Positions 1 to 9,991 are shown, counted from the first letter of the stretch. The stretch is DNA of 64,000 nucleotides from Ariolimax columbianus (GCA_036924085.1 JAVGWX010000006.1:40703246-40767245); one strand, 5' to 3'. The notes: generated by a model not told the origin, from the sequence alone. A program made the numbers and translations.

Positions 1-85
1 GATGTCAACAAAGACAAAGGTAGCCGTCCATCGTAGACGATGATGGCATAATTAATTTTGCTAGCTATAATTTTAGAAAGGTTAT

Positions 86-300
86 CTGCTCAGTTTGTTA
101 TCCTCACTCTCTTGTCTCGTGCCGCCCGACCCCGGTAGCAAGTCAAGGACAAGAAGACTAGGGGGTGACTACGAGATGCAGGAGACTCCGCATCAAGCAC
201 CCGTGAAAAAGACGGCGGAGTCCGGAGTCGAACCCACACCACCTGATCACAAGGCCAACGGCTTAACCACTTCGCCACGGAATCCCTGTGGATTGATATG
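86..300 (-). repeat. tRNA-derived SINE, minus strand
   Basis: Read on the minus strand, this has a tRNA-like head near 300-230. An A-box-like TGGCGAAGTGG is followed about 40 bases later by a near-perfect B box, GGTTCGACTCC. The two together mark an internal RNA polymerase III promoter. The body runs leftward to about 86 and resembles the element at 26632-26898 (same order of short matching blocks), so it is probably the same SINE family. It is not an intact tRNA gene, because the flanks do not pair as an acceptor stem. Confidence 0.65.
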
Positions 301-1099
301 GGATATGGATTGATGTATTAGTATTGATAAAGGGATGACATGAATAAAACAAAAAATCTTGCAGATGAGTGAGTGCAACGACGAACGAGTCTTCTGATTT
401 TGGAAGGAGGGATGGATGCAAGAAAACAATATCAGGGAAACAAGAAATGTCGAAATAAAAACAAATCAAGACACTTCTCAGAATAAGAATTATACCGAAT
501 CTAACAAGGAAATAAACATCCAAACAATAAAATAGCAAGGGAAATGACCGGGGGAAAGACACAACTTTAGCATTGCTCAAAAAGCTATTTCTGGTCATAT
601 GATAGCTCTGCAGAAAATTGGTAGTGTTTTACGTCTTGTTGTCATTCGTTCGAGTCACTTGAGCACTGGCTTTTAGGTCAGTTGCTCTCCCGGGAAAAGA
701 TTTGGTGAAGTCACTAAGCGTTCCGTGATGCTCCCTCATTATATTGGGCGATAATATTACCACTTCCAACTTGTTTGACTTGGGAACTCATTTGACATAA
801 TATTACGGCATTTAATGTCTGGAGTAGTTCCTTCAAAAAGGTACAATTTATTTTTCAACAATAATTTCATTGTTGGTCATATTGATTCTATGATGGTGAT
901 TGGTTTTAAAGAAACGATTACATGACACTGCCAACCTGACAGTATGTTGTAAAAATACCAATAACAGTGCGGTTTAACCAGTTTAGGTTAAATGATTCCC
1001 CTGGACTTAAAATTACACATCCCGTTATTCAGACATACCACTCTATTTTGTATGTACGTAAATAAGTATGTCTCGTTAATATGGCTGCAGCGGTCCCTA
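301..1099. other. No recognisable feature
   Basis: AT-rich DNA with no RT motif, tRNA boxes or tandem structure that I can recognise. The reading frames here are short and have no family resemblance. Confidence 0.4.
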
Positions 1100-2502
1100 C
1101 ACGTTAAGGTGGATCGGACTATTTGCATCTGCTATGCGCGACCTCCTACGTGTGTGGAGTAATGGCAAGATCGTACTTCAAACAAAAATCGCCATCTACC
1201 AGTCCTGTGTGGTCGCAGTCCTGTGTGGTCTCAGTCCTGTGTGGTCTCAGTCCTGTGTGGTCTCAGTCCTGTGTGGTCTCAGTCCTGTGAGGTCTCAGTC
1301 CTGTGTGGTCGCAGTCCTGTGTGGTCTCAGTCCTGTGTGGTCGCAGTCCTGTGTGGTCGCAGTCCTGTGAGGTCTCAGTCCTGTGAGGTCTCAGTCCTGT
1401 GTGGTCGCAGTCCTGTGTGGTCGCAGTCCTGTGTGGTCGCAGTCCTGTGTGGTCAGAGTCCTGTGTGGTCGCAGTCCTGTGTGGTCGCAGTCCTGTGAGG
1501 TCTCAGTCCTTTGAGGTCTCAGTCCTGTGTGGTCGCAGTCCTGTGTGGTCTCAGTCCTGTGAGGTCTCAGTCCTGTGTGGTCGCAGTCCTGTGTGGTCGC
1601 AGTCCTGTGAGGTCTCAGTCCTGTGTGGTCGCAGTCCTGTGAGGTCTCAGTCCTGTGAGGTCTCAGTCCTGTGAGGTCTCAGTCCTGTGAGGTCTCAGTC
1701 CTGTGAGGTCTCAGTCCTGTGTGGTCGCAGTCCTGTGTGGTCGCAGTCCTGTGTGGTCTCAGTCCTGTGTGGTCGCAGTCCTGTGAGGTCTCAGTCCTGT
1801 GTGGTCGCAGTCCTGTGAGGTCTCAGTCATGTGTGGTCTCAGTCCTGTGTGGTCACAGTCCTGTGTGGTCTCAGTCCTGTGAGGTCTCAGTCCTGTGTGG
1901 TCGCAGTCCTGTGAGGTCTCAGTCCTGTGTGGTCGCAGTCCTGTGTGGTCGCAGTCCTGTGAGGTCTCAGTCCTGTGTGGTCGCAGTCCTGTGTGGTCGC
2001 AGTCCTGTGTGGTCGCAGTCCTGTGAGGTCTCAGTCCTGTGTGGTCGCAGTCCTGTGAGGTCTCAGTCCTGCTTTACGGCTCCGAAACAGGAAAATTGGT
2101 GAAACATGACATGACGGCTGCAGGCCATCCAAATGCGCTACCAGAGACGTATCCCGGGCATCCGACAGCATGACTTTATCCGCAACGTGGAGGTCTCTGC
2201 TAAAACAGGCCTCCATACAATCTCGAAAACACTGGACCGTCACCGAGTTGCTTTCTTCGGTCATGTTGGACGGTTGCGCTAGTAAACACCGGCCTACAAG
2301 ATACTACACAAGTCATTTCTAGGGTCCAAAAGAGTCCGATCCCGCACAGTATGGGTCCAGCAGATAACAACTAACACCTCCCCTCTGGACAAAGCCTGGA
2401 ACCGTGCCGCAGCAGTGGGTCATGGATGTGGTCGATCGACGCGTAAGACGCCTAAGAAAACATTATTACTATTATTATCATTATTATTATTATCTTTAAC
2501 AT
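1100..2502 (+). pseudogene. LINE-H reverse transcriptase 3' end, split by a minisatellite
   Basis: This is the C-terminal part of a non-LTR retrotransposon RT. The left piece (about 1118-1215) encodes a stretch ending NGKIVLQTKIAIYQSC. After the array, 2072-2280 encodes the expected continuation: a YGSET motif, then MRYQRRILGIRQHD, then VAFFGHVGRLR. Next come two stops and a remnant containing WVQQITTNTSPLDKAWNRAAA. It ends in an ATT-rich tail at 2460-2502. The element is 5'-truncated and dead: the array adds 848 bases (not a multiple of three), so the two halves are out of frame, and there are further stops. A second copy with the same end lies at 9992-10275 on the minus strand. The family is typical of endonuclease-RT LINEs common in invertebrates; the exact clade is not settled. 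Confidence 0.8.
1200..2071 (+). repeat. 16-bp minisatellite, about 54 units
   Basis: The first and last copies of CAGTCCTG begin at 1200 and 2064, exactly 54 x 16 bases apart, so unit length is essentially invariant. The unit is TCCTGTGTGGTCGCAG, with two polymorphic sites giving three common forms: tgtggtcG, tgtggtcT and tgAggtcT. A few units carry private changes (near 1452, 1509, 1828 and 1852). Sixteen is not a multiple of three, so one repeat peptide (QSCVVAVLCGRSPVWS type) is read in all three forward frames without stops. Confidence 0.97.
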
Positions 2503-2795
2503 ACACAAATATGTAGTGCTATAATCGTTTGCTCATTTAATATAATTTCTTGTTTGATTTACCTACTATATCCTAAGTCGCATTCCATGATTCATACGTT
2601 CTCGGTCACTCTCTGGTTAATGACTGCCGCCTTGCGTATTGCATTTTGGTTGTCGAGCCAATTTGGTTTGATTGTGAGATATGTTCGTTGTTTTTGATTG
2701 TTATTTGTCCCTAGCGAAGGCCGTAACTTGGGTTACATTTGGACTCTGTGCTGATGCGGTAATTTAGCAAAATTATATATGGTTTTATCGACTTC
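2503..2795. other. No recognisable feature
   Basis: AT-rich spacer between the LINE-H tail and the mariner-like relic. No motif is recognised. Confidence 0.4.
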
Positions 2796-2796
2796 A

Positions 2797-3480
2797 TACG
2801 AGACGTGTTCAAATGAAACCGGACCTAACTTCACCAAGTGAACATACAGACGATGCGCATGATGACGACACTTTTGGTATAAACAGCACATACCAACTGT
2901 CAAGTTTGCAAAATTGCATTACCCTCTGACTCATAGTTTCCTCAGCAGACCGTTGAAAACATGGTGGGTGTGATACTGAATCCGTCCAGAGTTGATCAGC
3001 GAGCGGTGATTCGGTTTATAACAGCTGAAGGATGTCGACCAATTGACAATCATCGCAGAATGCAAGCACTGTATAAGGACAAAAGTGTGTCGAAGTTAAC
3101 AGTGAAAAACTGGACAACGATGTTTAAAGAAGGACGTAAGTTAACGAAAAATCTTTCGAGATCAGGTCAGGTGCATATTATTGCGTCAGAAGATGCCATC
3201 GCCAAAATTGATGCAGCAATTCGGGTAGGCCGTCACCCGAGTTTACGTTCACTAGTAGATGAATTTGCTGTGTTGCTACGAAAAGTTCAATTGGTGGTTA
3301 GAAAGAATCTGGAGTATCGGAAGATGTTCACAATTGGTACCGATATTTCAGTTTCTTGCTAACCACCATTTGGACTATTGGTCGTTATTGTCAAGTACGC
3401 AACGCTCCTCTCAGCAACAAAATCTACCTGCCACTCTAGCAGAGAAGCCCCCAACCGGATTTCTTACCGCGTAGCTCACA
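2797..3480 (+). pseudogene. Mariner-like (Tc1/mariner) transposase, 3'-truncated
   Basis: The frame from ATG 2961 to the stop at 3362 gives 133 residues. They match the N-terminal helix-turn-helix half of mariner/SETMAR-type transposases: QRAVIRFITAEGCRPI, then an IHRRMQALY-like helix, SVSKLTVKNWTTMFKEGR and a LSRSGQ linker. Full-length transposases of this group are about 340-350 residues with a DDD catalytic triad. No catalytic domain follows, so this copy cannot act. The sequence at 2797 (TACGAGACGTGTTCAAATGA) looks like a mariner left terminal inverted repeat with its TA target, about 160 bases before the ATG. I could not find the right end. Confidence 0.75.
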
Positions 3481-3945
3481 TAAATCCCTAAATACATACA
3501 GGAAAAGGCGAGGGAATAACGTGTTTTGCCTTCCTTCAAAAGAATAGATGAAGATACATCATTTTACGATATTTCTAATTTGTCTAGTGAAGACTGCCCA
3601 GTTTTTTCCCCTGCCTTTCTTAAGTAGGAATCTACAGCTAAACAAACTAAAGTTTGTGCGAACGGATACCCGAACCTGTTTACAGTGTTACGAGAAACTG
3701 GAGAGGATATATAAAAAAAGTTTTACAGTTTACATTTTTTTGAAAATTAAAATCGATCGACTTCTCAAATTTCAAGTCAACATCAGATACGCAGTTTTGA
3801 AATGATTAAATAATGCGTATAATTAAAGTGATACTGTACATTATGACAGAAGATTGAAATAGCTGCAGAAGAAGATTAATTATCTTTTAGGATCGTATAT
3901 TTGGTTTCTTGATGAATATCTGCATGTGTTGTTGTCGTCGTCATA
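3481..3945. other. No recognisable feature
   Basis: AT-rich sequence with one 85-codon frame (3548-3805) that resembles nothing I know. It could be the decayed remainder of the mariner copy. Confidence 0.35.
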
Positions 3946-4481
3946 TACAGCGTGTCCCACTCGTTAGCGACCCCTAGTTTTTTTCATATATCTTTTAAAC
4001 CAATGAACGTAATTCACTAAGATTTGACACGGACATATCTTGGTTGGTAGGAAACATATGCGCTCATATTAAATGTTGCAAGTGGTGACCATTAGCATCA
4101 AGGCATGCCTTCACATGCATCTCCATATTGTGGAAAGTATTCACCAACTTATCAGGAGTTACAGACTCTCTTTTCCATCGAATGTTTTCTTGTAGTTTCA
4201 TGAGATCCCTTGTCGTGTGCCCAATTTAATAAAAATCAGGTAGAATATGGTCAGGCGACCTTGACGGTCAAAGCCCCTTAGAAATGACACGATTTTCAAA
4301 GAAGGAAGCAATTTACGTCATGCTGACATTTCAGGTGGAGAGTTTAGCTCTGTGTCCTGTTGAGAATAAGCAGTTTGCAGTTCCTGGTTAGTCAACTGGT
4401 TCACAGCATGTCCTATATTGTTCATTGGCTTAAAAGTTACAACGAGAAACCAGGGGCCAATAGCGAGTGGGACACCTTGTA
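3946..4481 (-). mobile_element. Short mariner-like element with terminal inverted repeats
   Basis: The ends are inverted repeats of about 30 bases: left TACAGCGTGTCCCACTCG at 3946 and right CGAGTGGGACACCTTGTA ending at 4481. TA sits at both outer edges, the expected target duplication of this superfamily. The minus strand carries a frameshifted remnant of a transposase C-terminus: an RSPD-type block, then NIRWKRESVTPDKLVNTFHN, then GHHLQHLI and a stop near the left repeat. It is therefore an internally deleted, non-autonomous relic of about 530 bp. The inverted repeats differ at several positions, so the insertion is old. Confidence 0.8.
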
Positions 4482-4689
4482 TTATGCTGTGGAATAAATG
4501 CCGTTTTGCGTGACAGACTATGTAGTGTGAAGGGTGAAATTGTAATCCCCTATGAACACTACTTTACGAACATCCTTCACCACACCCTGCCTTTTATACA
4601 GGTAAGTTTTTTGTTTGCGTTTTTTTAGTTTTGATGCCACGTTCCGTCTCTGTAGCGACAGTTGGATGAAGTGGTCATCAACTATGTTC
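4482..4689. other. No recognisable feature
   Basis: Short spacer between the mariner relic and the RT fragment. Nothing is recognised. Confidence 0.3.
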
Positions 4690-5000
4690 AATTTCTTGCC
4701 CTGATGGGAAACTCCAATAGACTGTTGTTAGTCCATATCTTCTTCTTACCTGCCTGGTTTCAACATTTTCCTCCAGTATTGTTTTCAGTAGTGTATTGTG
4801 TTTCTTTATATGTCCCAAGCATTTGATTTACCGAATGTGTATTTCTTTCAGGATTTCCTTTTCCATTACGAATCTTGTCAGGACTAATTTATTTGTTTGC
4901 AATTCCCTCACAAAATAAGCCCCATTCGCATGTATATCCAGAATCCAATGGCTTCTATTTTATTTTCCGATTGATTGCTCTGTCCATATTTCTGCACTTC
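4690..5000 (-). pseudogene. RT C-terminal fragment (RTE-like LINE)
   Basis: On the minus strand this encodes a degraded RT tail: MEKEILKEIHIR, stop, IKCLGHIKKHNTLLKTILE, then a block in the position of the usual GRR..R..W motif. The order fits the C-terminal region of endonuclease-RT LINEs, where a GH-R box is followed by a basic GRP-RRW box. Stops and frame changes show it is dead. It lies just left of the LINE-I complex in the opposite orientation, so it is a separate insertion. Confidence 0.55.
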
Positions 5001-5144
5001 ATAACAAATATATATATGTAATAAAGATGTAATAAAGCTAGTAAAATCAGTGTGCAAATGTCCCCGATATTACAATGTAAATACGTGACAATGGATACAA
5101 AAAGAACCTTTTACAACAAAATATTTCTACCCATAGTGTGCCAT

Positions 5145-5912
5145 TGGAAAGACACAATTAATGACCATCAACGCCGAGGGCTTCAACAGCCGGATAAAAG
5201 CTAATGGCCAGGAACTCGAAGTGGTTAACAGTTTTAAATATCTGAGTTCGATTGTCAGTGATGAAGGATCAAAATGTGATGTGTTGGCCAGAATAGCACA
5301 GACAATAGCGGCGCTTGCACGGCTTAACAAAATCTGGCAAGTTAAACAGTTACTACTGGGCACGAAAATCAGATTAATGCGTGCAATGGTCCTCTCAATA
5401 TTCCTCTATGCTTGTGAGACATGGACAGTCACAGCTGACCTTTAGCGAAGGATACAGGCCTTGGAAATGAGATGTTTCCGAAGACTTTTAAACGTTACGT
5501 ACAAAGATCGAGTTAAATATGAGGAAATACGAGATAGAATTACAACAGAAATAGGGCCTTTCGAAGACCTCTTGGCAACTGTTAAAAGAAGGAAACTCGC
5601 TTGGTACGATCACATATCGAGATCAAATGGTCTTGCAAATACGATCCTCCACGGAAAGATGCAAAGCAGACGATGAATAGACTGGCCTAAAAAGAGGTGG
5701 GATAACAAAATAAAAAATGGACCATATATAGCAGACGATGAATAGACCGGCCTAAAAAGAGGTGGGATAACAAAATAAAAAATGGACCAATCTCCGACCA
5801 GAAGAGGCACAGACAGCGGCCGCTGACAGAGAAGGGTGGCGTGGGTTTGTGAGGATGTCTTCATGTGTACCCTAACGGCCTCACCCGTTACGGGATGACC
5901 TGACCTGACCTG
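5145..5912 (+). mobile_element. LINE-C, 5'-truncated RT copy inside LINE-I
   Basis: The segment begins with a GKTQLMTINAEGF-like stretch, then FKYLSSIVSDEGSKCD, ARIAQTIAALARLNKIW and FLYACETWTVTADL. The second half has MRCFRRLLNVTYKDRVKYEE and KRRKLAWYDHISRSNGLANT, ending in repeated CCTGA units (5898-5912). That is RT palm/thumb through the C-terminus. An in-frame stop follows ADL, and a 65-base tandem duplication disrupts the basic region. AGTGTGCCAT flanks the insert at 5135-5144 and 5913-5922, a 10-base target-site duplication. A minus-strand sister copy is at 59283-59880. Confidence 0.85.
5666..5795 (+). repeat. 65-bp tandem duplication inside LINE-C
   Basis: Two direct copies start with GCAGACGATGAATAGAC at 5666 and 5731. 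They span the basic RT C-terminal region (the expected GRP-RW box). The sister LINE-C copy at 59283-59880 shows only one copy of this stretch, so the duplication is private to this insertion. Confidence 0.85.
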
Positions 5913-6027
5913 AGTGTGCCATCCGTGCCAAAATTACACAATGAGAAGCAAAACTTATAGAAATATTGTAACAACAGGGATGAAATGCCTACACAGAATA
6001 CTTGGAGTCACAATAGTGGATAGAATC

Positions 6028-7311
6028 TTCTTCGTACGCTGTCAGACGTCAACTTGAATTTGTTCGAAGAAAGCAGCTGTCATCCTGAGGCTGTCGACAC
6101 TGCCATAGAGCTTGTTTAGTGTTGGCACTGGTGATGGCCACATGAGCTTTCTCTGGTCCTTGTATGTCGGGCAATTTTGCAGAAGATGTTCAGCGGTAAT
6201 TTTCCCTGTACCACAAGTGCATTCGTCAGTACCACCTATCTTCAATTTATTTAATAGATGGTACCTCAGTCTGTTGTGGCCTGTGCGGAGTCTGAAGACC
6301 ACGACCTGCTCTCTTCTATTCAACTGGTAGTAGGCATCGTTTTTTGTGTAGCCAGTATATTCTGTTTCACATTTGGCAATGTATCTGGCCCTAATAAACC
6401 TTTTGGACTCTTCGTAGATCACACTAGAATCTGGTTGCACCTTCTTTTGCCAGTCTGTCTGCCTCCTCGTTGCCTTGGATGTTACAGTGGGATGGAACCT
6501 ACAGTACCACTACTCTTTTTGGTGCGGACTGCTGGCATAGTTGACAGAGTACTGCTCTTAAATCATTAAGTTCAGTATTTTTTGGCTTTTTAGTGCTGTA
6601 ACCACGGACAGGGCATCTGTAAAGAAGATTGTCTGGCTTTCATTGCTTTCGCCTGTCAGCATTACTTTTACTGCAGCCTTCAGTGCCTCTGCCTCCGCTC
6701 TGAAATTGCTTGAGAATTTTCCAGTTGCCACTACAGTGTTATTTTTCTATCATTTGTTAGGCTCAGGAATGCTCCTACCTCTCCATTCTGTGTTGTGTTT
6801 GTTACAGAACCGTCGGTGTATGCATGGGTCCAGTCCATGCTTGGGTAGTTTTTCGCTATGCACCTCAGGGTTATGTCTCTTCTTTCTTTTTTCAGTCTGG
6901 CTGTTCTTGTTTACAATACCTGGTATATTGTATAGCACCTCCGGAATGATATGCTGCTTCCAGGTGGGTTTGCGTACAGTAGGGATGGGCTTTAGTGTTG
7001 TTATGGTGTTCATAGGGTCTTCGCTCATCTTTGCTTTGGCTATTTCTGCAAAGTTTCTACTCTTTAGTTTGTTTTTTCCAAATCTATTTAGTCTCTGATG
7101 CATTGGATGGTCTGTCAGTCTTCTTAGTTTCTCTGCTTGCTGCTGGGCTCTGCAGTCTCCTCTGTCAGTCATGGATTGCAGGTTTGTAATCTTTTCAAGT
7201 TCTAAAATTGGCGTTGACTTCATGCCTCCTGTTATAGCTCTCATGGCTTGGTCTTGAAGTTTGCTAATTTTATCAAAGTTTGCCTTTGCTGCTGTTGTCC
7301 ATGCCGACAGG
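6028..7311 (-). mobile_element. LINE-D copy with RNase H, inside LINE-I
   Basis: Read on the minus strand from 7311 to 6028. The first part (7244-6750) is the post-RT linker, starting RAITGGMKSTPILELEK. RNase H follows: YTDGSV (about 6815), an RAEAEALKAA block, a FTDALS block and NEEADRLAKEGA (about 6470), covering the four catalytic acidic positions. The C-terminal domain has [14 protein letters not shown] and [20 protein letters not shown]. The 3' end is CAGCGTACGAAGAAG. Frameshifts separate these blocks, so it is dead. TAGAATC flanks the insert at 6021-6027 and 7312-7318. RNase H plus this cysteine cluster is known from I/Jockey-type LINEs; the exact clade is inference. Confidence 0.85.
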
Positions 7312-7530
7312 TAGAATCAAAAACAAAGATATTAGGAGATAAGTTAATACAACACCAGAGCTAAACGTCATCGAGAGGCAGCAAATCACATGGTTTGGTC
7401 ACATGACACGTCAAACACCAGATCTTATCCTTAAGAAAACCATGCTGTACAGATATAATGGGTACAAAGTCAAGGGTCGACCACGCAAAAGATGGATAGC
7501 AGAAACAACAGAAGCAGTAACGTTTAGGTA

Positions 7531-7986
7531 GCACATACTAGGGCTCTGTCAAGGAACTTCTTCATAACCTGACGCTGAATGGTACAAGCACATACTAGGG
7601 CTCTGTCAAGGAACTTCTTCATAACCTGACGCTGAATGGTACAAGCACATACTAGGGCTCTGTCAAGGAACTTCTTCATAACCTGACGCTGAATGGTACA
7701 AGCACATACTAGGGCTCTGTCAAGGAACTTCTTCATAACCTGACGCTGAATGGTACAAGCACATACTAGGGCTCTGTCAAGGAACTTCTTCATAACCTGA
7801 CGCTGAATGGTACAAGCACATACTAGGGCTCTGTCAAGGAACTTCTTCATAACCTGACGCTGAATGGCACAAGCACATACTGAGTCTCGGTCAACAAACC
7901 TCTTCATAACCTGACGCTGAATGGCACAAGCACATACTGAGTCTCGGTCAACAAACCTCTTCATAACCTGATGCTGAAAGGCACAA
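7531..7986 (+). repeat. 57-bp minisatellite at the LINE-I 3' end, 8 units
   Basis: Units start at 7531, 7588, 7645 and so on every 57 bases. The first six are nearly identical. The last two (from 7873) share a diverged form with TGAGTCTCGG instead of TAGGGCTCTG, and they run directly into the GAA-rich LINE tail, so they are likely closest to the ancestral sequence. Because 57 is a multiple of three, the minus strand shows a long false frame of 19-residue repeats. Confidence 0.95.
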
Positions 7987-8010
7987 GAAGGACAAAAACG
8001 AAAAGAAGAA

Positions 8011-8148
8011 GAAGTCAATATATGTCGTACGTTGTTAAATGTGTTTTTGGTTATGTCTATTATCTCCTGCACTTTCCTCTAGCAATTACCATCACTTGTT
8101 ATTATCTGCCTAGATAGAGTTGACTTTACGTTTTACTGCTGGTTTGGC
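8011..8148. other. Short spacer
   Basis: No recognisable content between the LINE-I tail and the S1 copy. Confidence 0.3.
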
Positions 8149-8512
8149 GTCAAGATGCTGAATAGTGCATGAGCTGCAGCGATCATCGACCCATAGCTGA
8201 CTGACAGCGTCATGGCCCAGCGAAGCAGAGCTGCCATGACCCTTCTACACCTCCACGTAATGATCCTGGATAACGTGCTTCAACAGAGCAGACTGGCTAA
8301 GGAGAAGGGATTGATGAGGGAAGGCTAACGCGGTACTCAAAAATGCCTGCTGAAGTCGGATGTGTCGGAATAAAAAGTGCAAATATCGCAGTCAAGCTGT
8401 AAACTACGACATAATGCATTCCGTTCTCTGGACAACATCCTGCTACTTGCAAAGTCCTTTTTCAGAGCTTGGAGGCGGGGGTTTAACAACTAAGGACGAA
8501 GAAGAAACAGGA
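8149..8512 (+). repeat. SINE-S1 copy
   Basis: Matches the 361-bp S1 at 61769-62129 along its whole length: CAAGATGCTGA start, GAGCTGCCA block, CAGACTGGCTAAGGAGAAGG, GAAGTCGGATGTGTCGGA, TAAACTACGACA and a GAAGAAGAAAC tail. It is diverged by point changes and small indels. No A or B box is evident, so the origin of the head is unknown. Confidence 0.85.
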
Positions 8513-8607
8513 AAGAAGAACAACTTGTCGCTTTTGCTAATTATCATATTGCTTGCTTTCCTAATGTCCAATCCACATTCTTACTTCAGCTTCTGCAACT
8601 CTTTCTC

Positions 8608-8735
8608 ATTTTAATCCAAGAATATTTTAATCCAACAATATTTTAATCCAAGAATATTTTAATCCGACGATTTTTCAATCTAACAATATTTTAATCCAAC
8701 AATATTTCAATCCAACAATATTTTAATCCAAACAT
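8608..8735 (+). repeat. 16-bp AT-rich minisatellite
   Basis: About eight units of AATATTTTAATCCAAC with small substitutions (for example TTTTTCAATCTAAC near 8670). There is no coding link. Confidence 0.9.
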
Positions 8736-8745
8736 ATCACATGCT

Positions 8746-9134
8746 CTTGGTGATTCTCCCATTGATATAAAGATGTGACATCCCTTCAATCTGTTGGATA
8801 TTTTCTTTATGAACGTCTTCACCAGAGGAGCTGGCACCACTAACATCTACATCACAACCTGTTTTATATTAATATGTGTATCAGTCAGCATGTACTTCTA
8901 CAGGGGAGGATGTCCCAGTACACGTTCCAGCTCTGGCGTGAGCATGGATGTAGCCGGAAGGATGATTTCCTGCTTAGCTCGCTAGGCTGGAGCAGCGTAT
9001 TATCCAGTTGGGTTGGGACAATTGCTGCGGATGGTGGTTAGCCTATATGCAAGTCCATATTAATAGACTCAAACACTAGAGCAAAGTAGACCTGCAGTCT
9101 GTTAGGTGCTATCTATGCTATTCTTATCAAACCA
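8746..9134. other. Unrecognised sequence
   Basis: Contains a 63-codon frame (8794-8985). An adjacent plus-frame stretch reads REHGCSRKDDFLLSSLGWSS, which looks protein-like, but I cannot assign it to a family. Possibly part of the LINE-D copy that starts just downstream. Confidence 0.3.
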
Positions 9135-9497
9135 TCTAAAAGGGCCTATCAACACCCCGCCTTCAGAAAAGAAGACAACTACTTTAACTTAATTGAACAA
9201 GAGCAAGGCATCATCTTCAGACTGAGAACTGGGCATAACATACTCAAATGTCATCTTTACAACAAAATGAGGATTGGGACAAATGACAGGTCCCCATGTG
9301 GGGAGCATATCATGACCGTGGAACACATCCTGCAAAGCTGCACGCTCACGCAGGAAAAGAGAGAACAATACAGGCCTCGTGAGACAGATATGAGACAAAA
9401 GTTGTAAGGAGCCTTACAGCCTTACAAACAACGGTGTCCTTTGTAAGAGAAACCGGAACCTTGATCTGAGGATGAACGAAGAAGAAGAAGAAGAAAC
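9135..9497 (+). pseudogene. LINE-D C-terminal fragment
   Basis: Encodes [20 protein letters not shown], then an altered cysteine cluster (SPCGEHIMTVEHILQSCTL) and KREQYRP. It ends ATGAACGAAGAAGAAGAAG at about 9471-9497, the GAA tail typical of LINE-D. The first cysteine of the CxCG cluster is replaced by serine. It is 5'-truncated upstream of RNase H. Confidence 0.75.
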
Positions 9498-9991
9498 AAT
9501 CTAACCATGGCCGGTGTTATGCCATGTCCCACATTAAATAACCTTGTACGACATACTGTCTGCAAGGCAGTGGTGCTATTCTTGTCCTTGTCATACACAA
9601 AGACCCCTGCAGACCACTTAGTCATCAAGAAATGGTGAGTGAATAATTATTTCCATATCCTACTGCTTCAACCTGTTCGAATTACAGGTAACTAAATAGT
9701 CTATTGTCATTTATATGCTGACCAATTTCTTGGAGATGCTTATGTACCTTTTAATAATGTAATATGTCAAATGATTTACTATTATCTATAACACACATAC
9801 ATATACTCTTATTTACCTCTATGAACTTGTATACAAACGTCCACATACAAAGTATTGCTCATCTAGTTTCATTGCTAATTCGAAACCCATACTGGTTTTC
9901 ACTATTTCGCTGTCTATTTTATTTTTAATTCGATCCTGCGTAATTTTGAGGTGTGTCTATCCTATGCCGGATACGTCCGATTGTTATACTA
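9498..9991. other. No recognisable feature
   Basis: AT-rich; no motif or tandem structure seen. Confidence 0.35.

Larger units (their letters stand above)
5022..8010 (+). pseudogene. LINE-I reverse transcriptase, interrupted twice
   Basis: This host element survives as three pieces: 5022-5144, 5923-6027 and 7312-7530, followed by a 57-bp tandem array and a GAA-rich tail to about 8010. Piece 1 contains DTKRTFYNKIFLPIV, piece 2 contains GMKCLHRILGVTIVDR, and piece 3 contains ERQQITWFGHMTR and KGRPRKRWI. This is the canonical order of an RT C-terminus: thumb, then FGH box, then GRP-RRW box. Each break coincides with a direct repeat at the ends of a foreign LINE, and the coding frame continues across if insert plus one repeat copy is removed. 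Internal stops (for example at the codon after DIRR) show it was already decaying or has decayed since. Confidence 0.8.

Noticed and set aside
1134..2102. Cys/Ser/Val repeat proteins over the 16-bp array
   Set aside because: Same peptide in all three frames because the unit lacks stops; the flanks show it is an expanded RT fragment.
6112..7098. Plus-strand frames such as 6643-7098 (151 codons)
   Set aside because: They are the complement of the RNase H and C-terminal domain of LINE-D on the minus strand.
7524..8072. 182-codon minus-strand protein with 19-residue repeats
   Set aside because: The 57-bp unit is a piece of plus-strand RT sequence; the minus frame is open only because 57 is a multiple of three.
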